From positions 768,816 through 832,815 of the forward strand of contig VZRG01000159.1 of the NCBI GenBank assembly GCA_013397435.1: a stretch of 64,000 nucleotides of DNA. The letters are read 5' to 3'. The notes under the pieces are model-generated. The model did no database searches. It had not been told where the DNA came from and worked only from the letters and a program-made list of their open reading frames with translations. Both the position numbers and the translations under genes were made by a program. Each line of letters starts with the position of its first letter. The stretch's first letter is position 1. This DNA is from Erythrocercus mccallii. Its lineage: Eukaryota; Chordata; Aves; Passeriformes; Dicruridae. Below, piece by piece: positions 43,001 to 58,000 of this stretch.

Positions 43001-46000
43001 GGAACCGAACCCACACATATGTATTCAGAAACACCTGCTTTATACAAGCATTTCCTACCTCAGTAACATACCTTTTAAAAAATATAACATAATTATGACT
43101 TGTCAGGATGGAAAGTGCCAAGAAGTAATAGGTACAAAGAATAGATACAAAGGAAGCAAACAGGTTGCAAACACAACATGTTCATTATGACTAAAGTTGA
43201 AGTCACCATGTATTTGCCACTCACTGGCTGAAGAAGTAACACCACATCCACATTTGATGTCTGCTTTTTTAGCTCCTTCTCTTATCTGAAAAATACCTTT
43301 TGCTTTAAAAAATAAATGCATCAAATTCCCCTCCCAAGTGATTCTGTGCAGGCAGTTTCATGTCAATTATCACAGATATACAAAATACAACACTTTTTTG
43401 ATCATATGTTAGAAGTTATATTATTTTTCCTATTATTTTCCACAGAATAGAACTGTGGAATCACATAATAGTTGGAAGGGACCTTTAAAGGCCATCTAAT
43501 CCAACCCCCCACCATGGGCAGAGACACTTTCACCTTCCACCCAACCAGGATGCTCAGAGCCCCACCCAATTTGGCCTTGAACATTTCCAGAGATGGGGCA
43601 TCCACTACTTCTCTGGGCAACCTGTGCCAGTGCTTCACCACACTCACTGTGAAATATTTCTATCTTCTTATAAGGCAAATAAAAAAGGACTGAATTGGCT
43701 TCTGACTAAGAATCTCGACCTCTTCGATACCTTCAACACCTTGTTGAAGTTGATTGTTTAGTAGTTTCTGCTAATATCAATTTGGATTCCAGAGAATATT
43801 ACTTATTGCTTACTTAACACTTAAAACTAACAACTTCTACCATTCAAGCAACAACATTATTATGAAAATCAATAACGGACTAGTTTTTTATTTAAATATT
43901 CAGCTAACCAGCTTGCATTACTTGTGCATCATAATTTAGCTAAGAAAAATCCTGGCCACGATTAAATATAAACATAACTAAGGATAGGGTGAGCAGCATT
44001 CATTCCTTGCAGGAAAAAACTTGCTAAGACAAATTTTGATTTTTCACTTTTGCTATGGCAAGGCAACACTGAATACAACCAAAGTCAGCATCTTCCTACA
44101 ATTACACTGGGGGAAATCTGCAAATTAGCATGTCACAAAGAACAGTCACGCACTCCTCCAGACTTTGATGCTTGGGAGAACACAGAGAGAGTACACTGGA
44201 GTGTTTTAAGCTGACACCCACAGTATTCCCACCTACAAAAACGTTCCCCTATGAACAGCACAGCCTAAACACTAGCAGGATTATGGAAAGGCAAACATGC
44301 CTACTAAAAGACCTTTCTTGGTTTAAAAAAAAAAAAAAAGGCTCAAATTGCTTGTACCTGCTAGTACTAAAGCCAAGTAGGAGCCCTTCTTGCCAAAGGT
44401 AACATTTATGTCTGCAAGAGAAGTACATTACAAACTTGACAAGGGCAGAAACAAAAATCTGATACTTCTACTGAAGTATGACTTCATAAAATTCACCACA
44501 AACTCTCCAAACTGAGCTTCCCAGTATGTAGGGGAATTATCCCTTCCTTGCAGTCAAAAGGTACAATAAAACTGTTCCCAAACTCTGGTCTGTGGGCCAC
44601 TCTTGGCTTATGAAAATCCAAGCCATTCTTGTTCTTCAGAATGGTGTCTAGACTCTGTGCTGCGGAGAGCCTGGAAACCCAGTGGAGAAGAGCTCAGGAA
44701 ACAGATCTCTATCAATATACAAGGATAAGCAAAAGCCACCACAGATGGCAATGGCACTGTTGGGTCTGGACTTTGCTGACAGCCACCATCAGGCAAGACA
44801 CGCTCAGAGAAGCAGGGAATAAAGGAAGCCCAGATGGCTTGCCAACATGTCCCAGCAGGCAGGGAAGCCAAGTAATCGTGAGGCATATGCAAAGGAGAAA
44901 GATCATGAGTGAACTTGAGAAGCACATGCAGGGAAACACCATGTGATGGTGGTAACATAGCTGAGGAGTACAGGCAAAAATAGAAGGAGAAAGAGTAAAA
45001 AATGGAGAAAAATAACACAAGGACAAGCAATAATTTTTAACTAGTGCACATACTGCATTTAGGACAGCTAAATATATTACTCCACCCATGGAAGCAATTG
45101 TTACAGCTGCAACATAACTAAATAACCAAAAGTCATTCAATTTTAAATTAGTGTTCCTCTACTAAGATCACCAAAACCCACTAAAAACAGATTTCTCTAT
45201 CTTAAACAACAAAAATACCTTGAAAGAATTACTCCCCAAAACAGTGCTGCTGTATAAGTAATTTATACAAAAGAATCAGATTCAGAATAAGGAGATTTTC
45301 AAGTTTAACTCTACCAAAGTAATATCAAGCAGCATGCCCCTGGACTCAATTACCCTGACTTCTGTGGAGTCAAGCCATAACAACTTTCCATTCCAGTTTT
45401 AGCAGTAACACTTTCCAAGTGTTTCAAATAAGCTTCTTTCCTACGATATATCACAGCACACTCAAAAACTGTCACTTGTGTTATTAAAGTAGCTAATCAA
45501 AGAGATTAAACACAGGAGTCAGGCACAGAGAACTGGACAATTACCCACACTTTTTTTCTCAGCTATTCATCCTATTTCTCTAGCAAACACTGATACCTAA
45601 TGATGCAAGGATGTCTCCTCCTCTCATGAAGCAGATGCCACAAGCTAACAATTCAGACTAGATGAAGATGCTCAGCTCTGCAACTGCTTTACAAGTAGAT
45701 CAGACATTTCAACCTTGGGCACAAGGCCAGAAGGAATTTAGATAACTGGTATCAACAGCAGCTTCTGCTGTCCCAGTCAGATCTGTCATGACATGACTGC
45801 CTAGCTTTGAGTAATAGTTACTACAGAAAACTTAGCTAGCACAAAAGACATTTCCAACTACAATCCAATGTCTTCCTTTACAATTACTTTTTTGAACAAT
45901 CATTTAAATCACAGCAATAACTCATCCTCCAATTTAAAAGATACTCAAAATTATTTGTAAAGATTGGTAAGAAAGATGCAATAAATAACTTCCAAACAGA

Positions 46001-49000
46001 CCTGCACTAGAGACAACATGGCAGAGATTTAAGACTTTCTGAACAAAAACTTCCTTTGATGTAAAAAAAAAATCTTCTCCAAAAGTAATTATGACTTGAG
46101 TTACTTAAACCCCAGAGTGCCCAGTATATTTCAGTATATATCTGGAACAAATACGTGACAGCTGAAGGAATTGCCTCCTACACACCTACTCACTCACATC
46201 ATGCTTTCATGCAGAAACTTAACAATGGGGAAAAAAGGCTATTTTTTTCTTATCAACTTTTGCTTTGTATTTTGAAGCTGAAATATGTTATTAAGTCTTT
46301 TGCAAGTAAAACAGGAGACAAATTGTGGTTTGTAATAAGAGCTATTCTCAGTTTAGTAATGTTCCTGTGTAAGATACTATATATATATATATATATACAC
46401 ATTAATTGACTGAAGAGCCAAAGTAAATCATTACCATCAATAACAAAACATTTTCTGAGATAAGACTTCTCTCCAAGGCAAGCAACAAACACTACGGAGA
46501 ATTTACATCTCTGTTAACAATCTGATCCACAAATATAGGCTATTACAGGCTCTCCACTGAAATTACTCTTCATTTATGTGCACAACACAGCTAAATCTGA
46601 GAAAAATCCCATAACGGATATTTAGCATACAGTAGTCTGGCTGTGGACAATGAGAAGGCGAATGCTGATATGAGGCTACAGTTCTAACACTGTTCTAACA
46701 TTTCAAAGCACAAATGAGATCTGACCTGCAGTTCTGTTTGGCAAAATAACTTTTCTAAAACATCTGACTGATTGATGGCAATGCGAAAATCCACATAGTC
46801 CCCTGAAGTCAGAAAGATCCAACAAAGAAATAAGAAGTCAATCCACGCATGCCATAGAAAGCTCAATCAAGACAGAAAGTGTGACTTGATATGTAAGAGA
46901 AGGACAAAGCTGATAAGAACACCTAACTACTACTTCTGTAACTACCCAGAATAGTTACAGAAAACCTCATTGTTCCAAATCCAAATCTTTTCAGAGCATT
47001 TAATGTTAAATAAAATCAACCCACTTTAACTTCAGTAAAAATGGCACATCACTACTGTAGTAGCACAGGAACCCTAAAAATATGTTACTTAAGGATACAA
47101 AAAGTCAAAGTGCCCTTATAACAACCACACTCATACTAGCCTCAAGCCCTGCTCTCCTGTTTCCTTTCATCGTGTAAAGGCAAAATCTTCCTATAAAGTG
47201 ATGGGAGATTTGGCAGAAAATAACCCCCCACACATTCTAGCTACTCCTCAGGTATAACAGGGCTGGTGGTGGCTGGCCTTGAATTCTGAGTGATAGCCAA
47301 TTTGGCAACACCATCATCTGACTATCTCCTAGAGTTGGAGTGAGCATGGTCTCCTTATCCTGAAGCAAGAAAGAGAAGAGATGGTGGAAGTGAACCAAAC
47401 TTCTCCCACAGCTCCCACCAACTCCAGCTGCTTCTCTCTTTCCCCACAAGGAGGCATGGAAGATACACGGGTAATAGGTGAAAAGGAGTCTCAGCATCAA
47501 CACACACCACAAACCTCATTGCAGGGTGGACGACCCCCATGACAGGTCCTGGTTCTCCAGCAAGAGATAGGATCCTAGCCTATCCACAGCCTCTGAAATC
47601 TTGATTGCAACTTGATCATAAGATTCAAGTAGCTCACCTCCGTATTGCTCATTTCTGTGCCTAGAAGACAGCACAGATACCACTTAAAAAAATGAGCCAG
47701 GATAGTGACAGTGAATTTCAATACAAAGTTTGAAGTAAAGAAAGAACCATTGTGATCCCTCTTCTACTAGACAGGAGATCATAATAATGCTGGTAATAGC
47801 AATACTCATTTTCCAAGTTTCATAACTTGAGATGTACATAATACATGACCTGTTTATCAGGCTGACTATACATCAAATACAGACAGCATCTGCTCTCCTT
47901 CTGCAAAAGTTTTGTATTGTGTGTGAGAAGTGTCTTATACTATCTATTTTTTCCTATTATCCAATTTCAAATTATACTTGCTGAAAGAACAGCTATAACC
48001 ACCCACTGCTGTAAGGGTGGAATTACTTTTACTTGCATGTAGCCTTCTATAGTAAGCACGTGCAGTGGAGTGAGACATCACAGGGGTCACCCCCATTTAC
48101 CTCAGACCCCAAAACATAAGTCAAAAGCCATCACTGCATGAAATATTTAAACTGAGACAGGGATAAATTTTGATTTCTGAGCATTTTAAGGTTTGACTTC
48201 TATCAAGAAGGCATTTCCTCCCACCAAGCTAATGAAGTAAGGCAGGCACATAGGGCAGGCAGTTCTCCTGCCAAAATTCAGAGTTTAGCACTTCCTCCAC
48301 CATCAATATTGTTAAAACATCAAAACCATTTTGTACTATCATAGTTATTTAGGAAGAGCTGATTAAAAGCAAGATAAGGAAGTTTTTAAAGTTTATCTAA
48401 ATTTGATGTGGAAAACTCCTTTGGTTTATTGTACTTTTAAAATTACATGACCTAAAATGTCTACCTTTATTAATGGCTTTTAATTACAGACACAAGTCAA
48501 ACACACACAAAGTACAATATCTGAATGTAAGAAGGTATAGACAAGAAGTCAAGGTTTAGCAAAAAAGAGGAGCAGAATAGATGCCAGAGGAGGAAGTTCA
48601 TAACCTGCATTAGGTGGAAGAGAAGTAAGCCAAGAGAAATTGTGAAACTGAAATTAATTTTGTGAAGAAAATAACATCTTTCACTCAAACCCAGGAAAAA
48701 TGATGAACTTTCACTGAACACACCTCCAAAAAAAGTCCTTCCTCAGTTTGCACCATCTGGGAAGCAGCAAAAATCCATCTAGAATTGTACAGACTTGAGA
48801 CAGTAAGATGTCTTCTACTCTCACCTTGTTTCACCACTTTGTTTCACCACTTTGTTCCACTCTTGCAAATACCTGAACCTTGCCTGAACCACGATACTGA
48901 AGAAGTTACACACGTCTGTATTCATCCTCTGATATACAGGAGAGCAGACATACGACATATTTTGAGAAAACCTCTTCAAAACATAAGTTTTCATGACAAA

Positions 49001-52000
49001 GCTGGAGTTTTTTTAATTCCATACAGAAACATTTTGGGATTTCATTTAGAAGATGCAATTGTTAGGACTCCCTTAAAGTGAGTGCCTGAGTTCACTCTAA
49101 GAAACCTGCATAAATTAGCCAAGTCTCAAGTTCTGAACAGTCACAGGGCTCCAAATATTCAGGCTCCATCAAAAAATGATCATGAAGAAATGTGGTCATA
49201 ATCATATATTTTATTCTCAGCACTTTTAGAGGGAATATTACTGTAAAATGAACAGGAGACTAGCTCCAGAAACAATACTGTCATTTCTCTTGATATTAGA
49301 ATTTAGTATTTATATATTCCCCACTAAACAATTCATTATCCTGAAGCTACCCAACATCTGTTCCCAATCCCACTTAAAACAACCTCACAAAAGAAAGGGT
49401 TTGCAGCTTATCCTCCCTAATTCTCTCAGGAAGAAGCACATTTGTTTTTGTGCTTGGGCTTTGGTGGCTGTTGTTGACAGGTGAGGAAAGCACTATTCAT
49501 ACTCTCAACACCAGAGAGGAGTGTGCCTGTTTTGTAAACTTATTTGCACATTTCCTCAATAACAATGCAAGATGTAGCCATCTGGGAACCTACCAAGACT
49601 ATGGTTGAAAGAGAAGTCAAATAGCAGCAACATTATTAGCAAAATAAACAGTAGAAGCTGCTGGCCCAAGAGATGAAAAACCTGAACTAAATGTGAACAG
49701 TTAAGACCTTGATGAAAAACAAAACAAAAACCAACACAAAATGATGATGCAGAAAAAATGCAGAGCTCTCTTTGTACTTACAATCAGTGAAGGTTAATGT
49801 AATGCTTTTCAGCCACGGCTTCAACAACACACCATTCAGCTTTATGGTACCTAGTACCAAACCAGCAGCTAGCCGCACAGGGGGAACATATTCCTTCTCC
49901 CCCACCACAGGTGCAGTCCTGTGCAACACAGGCTCCCACTTGGGGATCTCCAGTTCCTGTATACACATATACACACAGATGCTGTGGAGATGTCCTCATG
50001 AAATCTACCAGTGACAAATGTGTAAAAGGTGGCTTTTAGATGAGGGGTGTAACATAAGAGGAAACAACTGAGCTGTAAGGTGAAACCCAGACCAGGCAGA
50101 CAGGATCTGCCAGCACCAACAGCAACTGTGTTTAGCCATGGCAAGATGAGCAAGCAACTGACTTAAGGGACCACGTGAATGCCAGGGCCACCAATACAAG
50201 ACCAAGCTGTGGCAGATGGAAGTTCATAACAAAACCTTGAAGACCACCTCTTTGCAGAACCAAACAAAATAATCAAAAGGAGAAGAGCCTTTGCTGCTTG
50301 CCCTAGGTAGAGAAGTGACACATGTTGATGCTAGGCCAGAGGATGACACTTAACCCCACATGACCAGCTTGGATACCTTCCACCTGTCCCCAGACAGGCA
50401 GTGCACAGATATATGACTTCTCTCGTGCTGCCACAAGACACAGGTGGCAGCTCTGCTGTAACTCATCAAGGAGTCAGAGTGGTTTGTACTTTTACAATTG
50501 TTTCTGCTGCTTGTTAGCTCTGATACTGCTTGCACACCCTCACTATTGCCACAATTAGTGATAGTTGGAACATTGTTTCACAGTAATAAAGCAAGTAATA
50601 CTGAGTGTTGGTTGTCATCCAATTGCACTATTGATCTTCGTGCAAACAATGCTTAAGTCCCAAAGCCACAGGTGCTCTGTGGCACAGGTCAATGCACCAG
50701 CCTCTGGAGTAGACACAGCTACACCCTGTGTTAATGATGCTGCAACACATTTTCTGTGTTTTGTGCTTTGCAAACTGCCCCTGCCCTCCTTCACACACTG
50801 TTGGAGCAAAAACGTATGCAGCCAGGATACTGACTTGTGTGTGAAAGAGTCAAATTCAAGGTCCTTCCAAAGCAGCCTGACAAAGTGATAGAACGTGGCT
50901 CAATCATTTCCTTGTGTCTTAAAAACTATCAAATTACCCATTTCCAAAAAGCTTGAATACAAAGTTGAGGAATATACCACTCACTCCAATGCAATATTAT
51001 GTAGCTTTTCTGCAGCTCTTCAAATTAACAGATTTCAAAACACATTTGTGAAGGATCCTGGTATTATTATTTTCCATCATTATGACAGGATCCTAGTCTA
51101 AGTTGACAGTAAGGAAGAGGGGCTGCCTCTCCAGAACTCTAAGGCTGTAGTGCTTGGAGATCTTCCATTCCTTCCAGCCATGTTAATTCCTCTCCGCTCC
51201 TAGACACACATTATTATCCTGTGCTAGCTTTGGCAACTGGCAGTTCCTTCTGACAGCCAGTCCAGCTCACTAAGTAGCAGATAATCAATCCAGCAAAAAG
51301 ACACATAATGCTTTTTCTCTGCCACTCGGTGTTAGGTTGGTTTATGGTCCTGTGAAAATATAGCCTATGTCACACTTACAAGCCTGGGACTGCTGATGTT
51401 CTTCACCTTAGCCAAGGCTTTTGAAATCCCAGGGAATGCCATCATAAACCGCAAAATTCCATGGCAAAACACCTTGCTGCACTTCATTGATTTCACAGCC
51501 ACAAATTAATTATACAAAGCCTTCAAGTGACCCTGGCATAAGGCGTATTTTCAACACTACCACAGCTGTGCCTATAGCATTTTGCACACCTGCATGTAAC
51601 ACAGCTGGCCTGAATGACAACAAAGAGTGAAACTCATAATTTCAGCACAAATCATGATATACCTTTAGCCCTTCTTCATATTCACTTTTGTGGTTCTGTA
51701 AATTCTGAATTTAGTAGGCACCACTAAACCAACTTCTCTGACTTACAAAGTAACAAAAGCAAAAACCATTATTCACTTGCTTCTACCTTAACTTAAATAA
51801 CTTTTAATGTATTTTTCTACTAAAAAAACAATCAGTCTTGATTTGAAAAGAAAGAGAATTGTACGTGCTACTTCCTAAGTGGTTTAAGAACATAATTTGA
51901 CCAAATTTTTTCCGGGAGCATAAGCAAACTCTCTCATCTCAGTCAAGACAGTAGAATTGTCTCTAGTGCAACACAGTGAAAATTACTTTAATTAAAAGAC

Positions 52001-55000
52001 TTTTCTCCCTGAATTCACTACCAATCTAGTTCACTATGCAACCACTCAGGTGGGTGTACAATTATCCTATGTTTTGGCAGAGCCAAAGACAGCACCATAC
52101 AGCAGCCACTCATTGTTATGTCTCTGAAGTAGCAAAGTTTGGGGTTTTTCTTTTTGTGAGACAGGAAAGAGGAAGAAGAGGGACTGTTTAAAGTATAGCC
52201 TCCTGTCAGTTTTCCTTCATTCCCTAAAACTGCTATCTTAACAACTACTCCCTGTTCAACAAGGTGTTTTGGACTTCAAAGTCCAAAGGCCAATGTCTCC
52301 TATAGCTCAGATCTGACACCTTCCCTTTTACACCACATCTCCCAGCACGTATGTGGGTTTATGCTACTCATACACCCCACTACGCATCAAAATTGCAGAG
52401 ATCTTATGTGCACCTAATTCAGACAGACTTTTTAGAATCAAAACACTGTCAGAAACTGATGAAAAGGAATATTTTACTTATCTGCTTGTGACAGGATCAG
52501 CTCAACTTAATAACCAAGAAGATTTCTTCCACCTCTCCATAGGGAAAGCTGTTAATTAGCTAATGAACACAGATTAGCATAACAACTATAAGACTCTTAG
52601 GAAGCAGGTTAAAGGGAAAACAGCAGTAGGTAGTACCTGAAGAAGAATAATCCAGATGGAGCTATGGACTAATGAAGCTCCCCAGCAGATGAATATAGAA
52701 GCAAGCATACAGTATTTACATCGATTACTCAGAACAAAATATAGAAATATGCCAATGCGATGGTGCGAAGATGACACGTCAAATGGGTGCAAAACATATT
52801 GATTCAAAAAGACAAATACTCCCTCTGTGAAACAGTCAGGAGAAATAAACCCTAAGCATGCATAATCCCATTTCACTAGATTTTAATTTCATCAAACACG
52901 ATGTTTGCTCTTCAAAGATATCAGAATCTCTACCAGTTCTCATTTCTCTAATCTCAGCTCTTCACTTTAGTACAGATAAGTTCTATGCACACTTGTTCTT
53001 GGCTCCCAGGTAAGAGTTTCACTAGCACAGTGCACACTGCATGTGCAGTATGCTGTAATCTGGACTGTGTGCCTGTAAAATGCACCAACCACACGAGCTC
53101 TTAAGCAAAAGAAAAAATTATACATATATACAATGGACTCTTAAGTTACTCAGTACTGCTCCAAAAATCAATCTGGATGGCTCCGATATGGTTCTCTGAA
53201 ACCATCACCTTGCTGCTCTGAAGCAATAAGAAAACTACAATGTTAAGTACTATTAGGAAAGGAATACAGAAGAATATAAAAAATTTACAACCATCTAAAA
53301 TCCTCAAGTTCCTACATCACAGAATTCTGGTCAGTTCATTCAAAAAGAGTATCCTAAATCTGAAAAATTACAGAGAGATGATTTGATGTATGGGGGAATA
53401 TCCCATATGAAAAAATTACAAGATCCTTCAGTTTAGCTAAGAGATGACTGGAGGATGCAATATGATAGAGAATTATAAAAATCACAAAGGATACTGAGAA
53501 GAAAAAAGTCAAAACACTTTACAGTTATTTCTCATAATTTAAGAATGAATTAAATTATCAAACAGCAGCCTTCACTCAAAGAACTATATTGTTTTTTTCC
53601 AAAAACACAGGTAAATCCCATTACATTCAGACAAGCTTGTAATATATATATATATACACACATTAAGACTAAATAATATATAAAAATCTAAAAGAAAAAA
53701 AAATTCCAAAAACAACTGGACACATTTGTGGGAGAAAAACAGTGATAACACCAAGCTTTTGAAATTGCTAATTCAAATAACATAAAGTGTCCACTAGTGG
53801 CTCATCCTTACTTTTCAGACCTCTCAAAATCAGCAGCTAGAGATGACCACCAGAAAAAAACCCATCTGAGCAGAAGTTTTGTCTATTCTAGCCATAATAT
53901 AGCACCTATCCTGCTTGTTTTATGGGTGACAACTTGGAGGACTTAAACAAATATTCTCAGCATTGGAATGTTTCCTTTGTTTGATTTCTTCCAACAGGCA
54001 ACCTGCCGTAACAAAAGCAGAGCTACTCCATCTTTCCCTTTCACCCCTACTATGAGCCATGCTTCACAGTCTGAAAAATTGCCTCACAATGAAGACATAC
54101 TGCAACAAGAAACTGAATTTCCTTGTGGAATAAGGATTGCTATGGCCTTTGCGGAGAACAGACTGGTTGGTTATGCCAAGATGTGAGACAGTAGAGAATT
54201 GATGAGGCTGATTGAGCAAAACCACAAGCTAGGCCACTTGCTCATCTTGTACCTGGGCTTGAGCAAGGCTTAGTACTGAATGTGCCTGGGCTGAAGCAGA
54301 GGCCCCACAGCCCGATGTTGTCTCAGTGAAGTGCAGCAGAGCACCCACATCTCTGTGCCTCAGCCTCACTGCCCCTTCACTGTGCACAGCAAGCCTTGTT
54401 TTGGATCTGTTCCTCTGAGGAGACAATGATGGGAGGAGTAGAGACCTGGCGAAGGTCCAACAGCCACCACTGCTGCCTCAGCCGTGTGGAGGAGCACACC
54501 GAAGTACCACAGGTCTGTGCTGTCTCTTTTTAGCCACAAGACAGGTAGCTCGGTTTGATGAAGGTAGCCAAAGGTTTACCTCAAATGAGGTAAACCTCAT
54601 TAACCCCTTGTTTGCATATTAAAAACCACACCCACCAGTATGAAATTGAGAAAACAGATGGCCCCCCACCCCACATCTATGATGGCAGCAACAGGCAACC
54701 AATGATTTTTAACTGCAGTCATTCATCCATTTGTCCAAGAAGTATAAAATTGATATTTGAAATCCTCCACTATGGAAGGACAAGAGTACAACCCCACTCT
54801 ACAGACAAGTCAGTGAGCTTGCTCCTCTCCTCTCCCCAAGGCAGGCACAACTCTGTGGTAAGATTTGTGTCTCTGACTGCATTGGAACTTACCTGGGAAT
54901 ACTTGTACACAGAGCTACGCACTTTTATTTTGTAGGTCTAGTGCAGTTATCAGCAATCTATAACAAGAACCTATATAATCTGCTGCTTCAATAAAACAGA

Positions 55001-58000
55001 CATTCATGACTCCACAACCATGAAAGTTCTTGTTCAATGTGACTGGACTTTAGTGCCTAACTAGTTATAAATGAGAAATTAAGCCTATTTGCACCCAGCC
55101 CCCCTGATCTCTAAGGACTACTAGAAGGCAAGGAGGTTTATTTCCTGACAGTTTCATACACTTACTGCAACAGGCCTGATGTCCAAGAAAGGCAGGTCAA
55201 AAAGAGCCAACCATACAAACTGTCATGGTTGATGGTAAAAACAATCTGGTCTCACTAATGTGCTCCCTTACGCTCTTATTGTGTAAGCTTATTTGAACAT
55301 CTGAAAGTGAAGTTTATAGGACTACTGTCAGACTATTCAACTTTAGCCTGAAATCTCCCTCAGAATAGCAGGATACATCACAAACTAAGTGGTACCCTGA
55401 GAAGGTGGTAAATGTGAGAATCCACATTCCCCCCCTGCACACAACAACCACCCTTTAAAATGGACCACAGACAAAACAGAACATTTACAAACTTTTAAAG
55501 AATGGAATTCTTCTGCAAAAGCCTTTGCTCAAATGTTCTTTGAACATTCTAAGAGCCATACCACATAGAATAGCCTAACATGGACCTCTGGACCTACTTT
55601 GCTCAATCCTCTGCCCAAAAAAGAACTTGTTTCAAAGTTAGATCAGGTTGTTCAGGGACCTGTTCAGTCAAGTATTAAATATCTCCAACGATGGGAGAGC
55701 CCATAGCCTCCCTACACAGTCTGCTCCACTGCCTTCACCAATCACACTTACTGTGATTTTTTTTTGTCTTCTCTCCAGCTAGAATGTTCCCTCCTGAAAC
55801 TTGTAACCTCTTCTCTTTTCAGTGTGCAGCTCTAAGTGAAGTCTGGCATTTCCAATATCAGGAAAGTCTGAGTTAAGAAGTAAATTGTACAGTGAAGGTA
55901 TATTATACACTTGAGCCAACCTGACAGCACACCACTAGAAGGGGCAGACCAGCTCTGTACATGTCCAACAATCTAATTTCAGTGCCCTGTGCTAGCTCTG
56001 CAACATAAATGGCTGCACAGATAGCCAATACATCTTGCTAACCTGACAGAAATCCATTCCCCTTGTTTAATTCCTATGTCATCTCAGCAATATTAGTATC
56101 TTCTGCACAGGGTCACAAGGGAGAAAGAGGAGCTGCAGGTAAGAACAGAGCACCTCTTTTTGGAGGGAGGTGGAGTGAAGAAATAACCTGTGAATTTACA
56201 TTTAGGTGTCAGAGACAATCATATGTTAGAAAATTTCAACCTACTTTAATGAAATCTCAGCAATAACTAGACTGTGTTAGGCATGTTTCCTACTTCATGC
56301 TCTCACTTCTGGAATGAAATTTAATTTCTTTCCTTAATAATACAACTAGTGTCTTCTCTAATCCATGAAGACAGCTATTAAAACAGTGCTTAACTAGTAC
56401 TAATTATATTTAGCATTAATTACCACCTGAGCTAAACAGAACATAATAGATAGGAGATACATGGTCAGGGACACCATGCCAGTAGGAAATGGAGGAGGAG
56501 TAAATTAATTCAGTTCATACAGATGTTGGTGTATGGTCTTTACCAAGCCAAAGTCACATAGGCCAAAGTTGGATACCAGCCTGTGGCACTGAGAAACTTC
56601 ACAATAAAGCACTAATGGGAACCTTATTTCAGGTAAACAACATGTGGCTTTACTAGAAAGGAATTACATACCAAATTTTTATACTGCGAATACTTTTACA
56701 CACATTAAAGAAAATTGTCATAGCACCAGCCTTCAAAGTCATATTTGGCAGCTAATGACAACATAAGTTTCATATTTTATAATAATTTGTCAATTCATAC
56801 CAAATTCCAATCCTTTCTCAAATTAAGCCTTTTAAATGTGAGCTACCTAGAACCTCTTGAAAGGCATTACTGGTAACAAAGGAAAAGCATTTCCATGCAG
56901 CTGTAAAAGAGCTTGGTGAGAGAAAAGATTGAATGTTTCCAGTTTTCAAACATGGCACACCATGGTTTGTAAGGTCTATAAAGATCAGCAGTTTAGGAGA
57001 TCAAGACTTGGGCATACTTTATCTGATATCTAAAAAGTAATTTTCCAAAGGCAAACTCAACTAACCCAGAACAATGGAAAAAAAAATTATGAAAATACTT
57101 ATCAAAGATTTAGAGAGCTCACAGTAATCCATGCTTATCCTCAAGGAAAGTTAATTAAACACATTCAGGGTTTTTTTTTATTAGCACACCATTATTCTCC
57201 TCAAGGCTCAGTATTTCAATTTGAAATCAAGACAAGTATCGAGTAAACCACCACCACTCCTTGGCTCTTTGTTTTGAAATGCTGAAACATCTTTGATGGA
57301 TCCCTAGTCATCCATATTTTACAAGGATTGTCTCAGCTGAGACAGACTGCCACAAGAAAACCTTGCTGAATCCCTCCACAGCTCCCTGCCCAGTTAAAAC
57401 CTTCTGCCATCTACTGTCAGACCATTCACAGCTCTGCCCTTTCCCAGTGCTTCAGGTATGGCTCCACTGCAAGGTGCCAACCTTAACCTGTGACCTCAGC
57501 ACTAGCACCAGGTTCATCACCCTTCACCCCACAAGTCCTCAGATTTTTACATAAATACCTTTCTAAGTGATCCCAGCAGTTTGCTTGATCAGTTCACCCC
57601 TCCCACCTGCCACACAGAGATAACTTCCTGCCCTCATCCCCAAGCGGACCTTTAACCAAACAGTGCAGCCCTCTGGCTAAATGAAATTCAGACCATCACT
57701 GTCCAGGTGCAGTCCTGAAACACAATTACACCTCTCTTTTCACATAGTTGCTAGCGAGACAGAACAGGAGCAGAGCTCATAACTCTTCCAGTCTCTGGGG
57801 TCTCACGTCTACTTTTGTGAAGCACCTGCTGAGCTGCACTCCTCTCCTGCATTTCTCCAAAGACTCAGTGGTTTCTGAGAAGGAATCAGGGCAATAACCC
57901 TAAACAGTTTTCACAGCTCTTCCACAGCCAACCCTGCTTAAAGCCTGATTCTGGGTCCTCACCCTCATGGATAGCTTTAGTGAATATCTCTGTTTCATGC

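Noticed and set aside
43402..43693. Several 60-81-codon frames on both strands
   Set aside because: They lie in and beside the CR1 3'-end fragment and read repeat sequence.
44608..45140. Two overlapping frames of about 140 codons on the minus strand, and a 105-codon plus-strand frame
   Set aside because: There is no similarity to known proteins and the frames overlap in different phases. Intron 1 of XPO4 spans the region. The splice phases of exons 1 and 2 already join, so no extra exon is needed.
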